Shown here piece by piece: positions 15,906 through 16,074 of a DNA stretch of 16,074 nt. Source of the DNA: a bacterium. Lineage in GTDB: Bacteria > Patescibacteriota > Minisyncoccia > Phycocordibacterales > Phycocordibacteraceae. The translations under genes and the position numbers were made by a program. The stretch is taken from contig JAJXYL010000009.1 in the NCBI GenBank assembly GCA_021780575.1, positions 1 through 16,074 on the forward strand. The letters are read 5' to 3'. The notes under the pieces are model-generated. The model worked only from the letters and a program-made list of their open reading frames with translations. It was not told the origin of the DNA and made no database searches. Position 1 is the first letter of the stretch; every line of letters begins with the position of its first letter.

Positions 15906-16074
15906 CCGATAAAATTGTTGACTGGTGCCCCCTCACTGTACTGAACTGCACCAAATGAGACAACACAAGAACGGTTTTTAGGACCCTTCCCGCATTGGTT
16001 CGACCCCTCGCGGTCGCGGTCAGAGTTGGACACTTTCGTGCATCCCAGGGATGGGTCCCACTTTTTCTAGATCG
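15906..16074. other. Gene-free GC-rich segment after the recombinase relic
   Basis: I see no credible gene here. A minus-strand frame (GTG at 16033 to 15809) overlaps the recombinase relic and has no family resemblance. The segment contains a direct repeat (CGCGGTCGCGGT, about 16011-16022), an inverted repeat CATCCC-A-GGGATG (16041-16053), TGGGTCCCA, and a T-run (16062-16066). The run GGTTCGACCCC resembles a tRNA T-loop, but no tRNA folds around it. Confidence 0.3.

Noticed and set aside
15986..16015. Possible tRNA 3' part (GGTTCGACCCC resembles a T-loop)
   Set aside because: The bases flanking the loop do not pair as a 5-bp T-stem, and no acceptor or anticodon stem can be built on either strand.
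15809..16033. A 74-residue minus-strand open frame at the right end
   Set aside because: It starts with GTG, has low-complexity Ser/Gly composition, matches no family I know, and runs antisense to the recombinase relic, which explains that DNA better.

Overview
The window looks like chromosomal DNA from a Candidate Phyla Radiation (Patescibacteria) bacterium, most likely a Parcubacteria-type lineage with mid-range GC. This rests on protein style: a NusA with an extra block in its N-terminal domain and an acidic tail, a cysteine-free PilB, long modular minor pilins, a short RarA, a divergent Pgk, and very tight gene packing. TGA is used as a stop throughout, so the UGA-recoding lineages (Gracilibacteria, Absconditabacteria) are unlikely. 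A finer placement cannot be made from the sequence alone.

Layout. At the left edge lies the N-terminal third of recJ (minus strand), divergent from a HIT-family nucleotide hydrolase gene across only 46 bases. The HIT gene converges on, and overlaps, the end of a long minus-strand run that reads pilB, pilC, a 567-residue modular prepilin, a PilW-like prepilin, a PilX-like prepilin, tpiA and pgk (9445 down to 797). The junctions are 1-base gaps or 1- to 4-base overlaps, except 40 bases before tpiA. Type IV pilus assembly and two glycolytic enzymes therefore share one transcription direction and probably one operon.

A 146-base divergent promoter region (9446-9591) separates pilB from a plus-strand housekeeping block: nusA, ppa, a 57-residue single-pass membrane protein, clpP, rny (RNase Y) and hup (HU). 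These genes cover transcription elongation, pyrophosphate removal, proteolysis, mRNA decay and nucleoid structure. nusA, rny and hup each have a GC-rich hairpin in the leader. A bidirectional intrinsic terminator lies between hup and the convergent rarA (AAA+ ATPase). The last 508 bases hold no intact gene. They contain the decayed, frameshifted C-terminus of a large serine recombinase, followed by an unexplained GC-rich block.

Regulatory style. Seven genes have a TANNNT -10-like hexamer only 6-9 bases before the start codon and no well-placed Shine-Dalgarno sequence, which suggests leaderless transcripts. I found no CRISPR array, tRNA, rRNA, intact insertion sequence, phage gene or defence system. 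The most novel points are the Pgk substitutions, the pilus-glycolysis linkage, the nusA leader hairpin and the recombinase relic.
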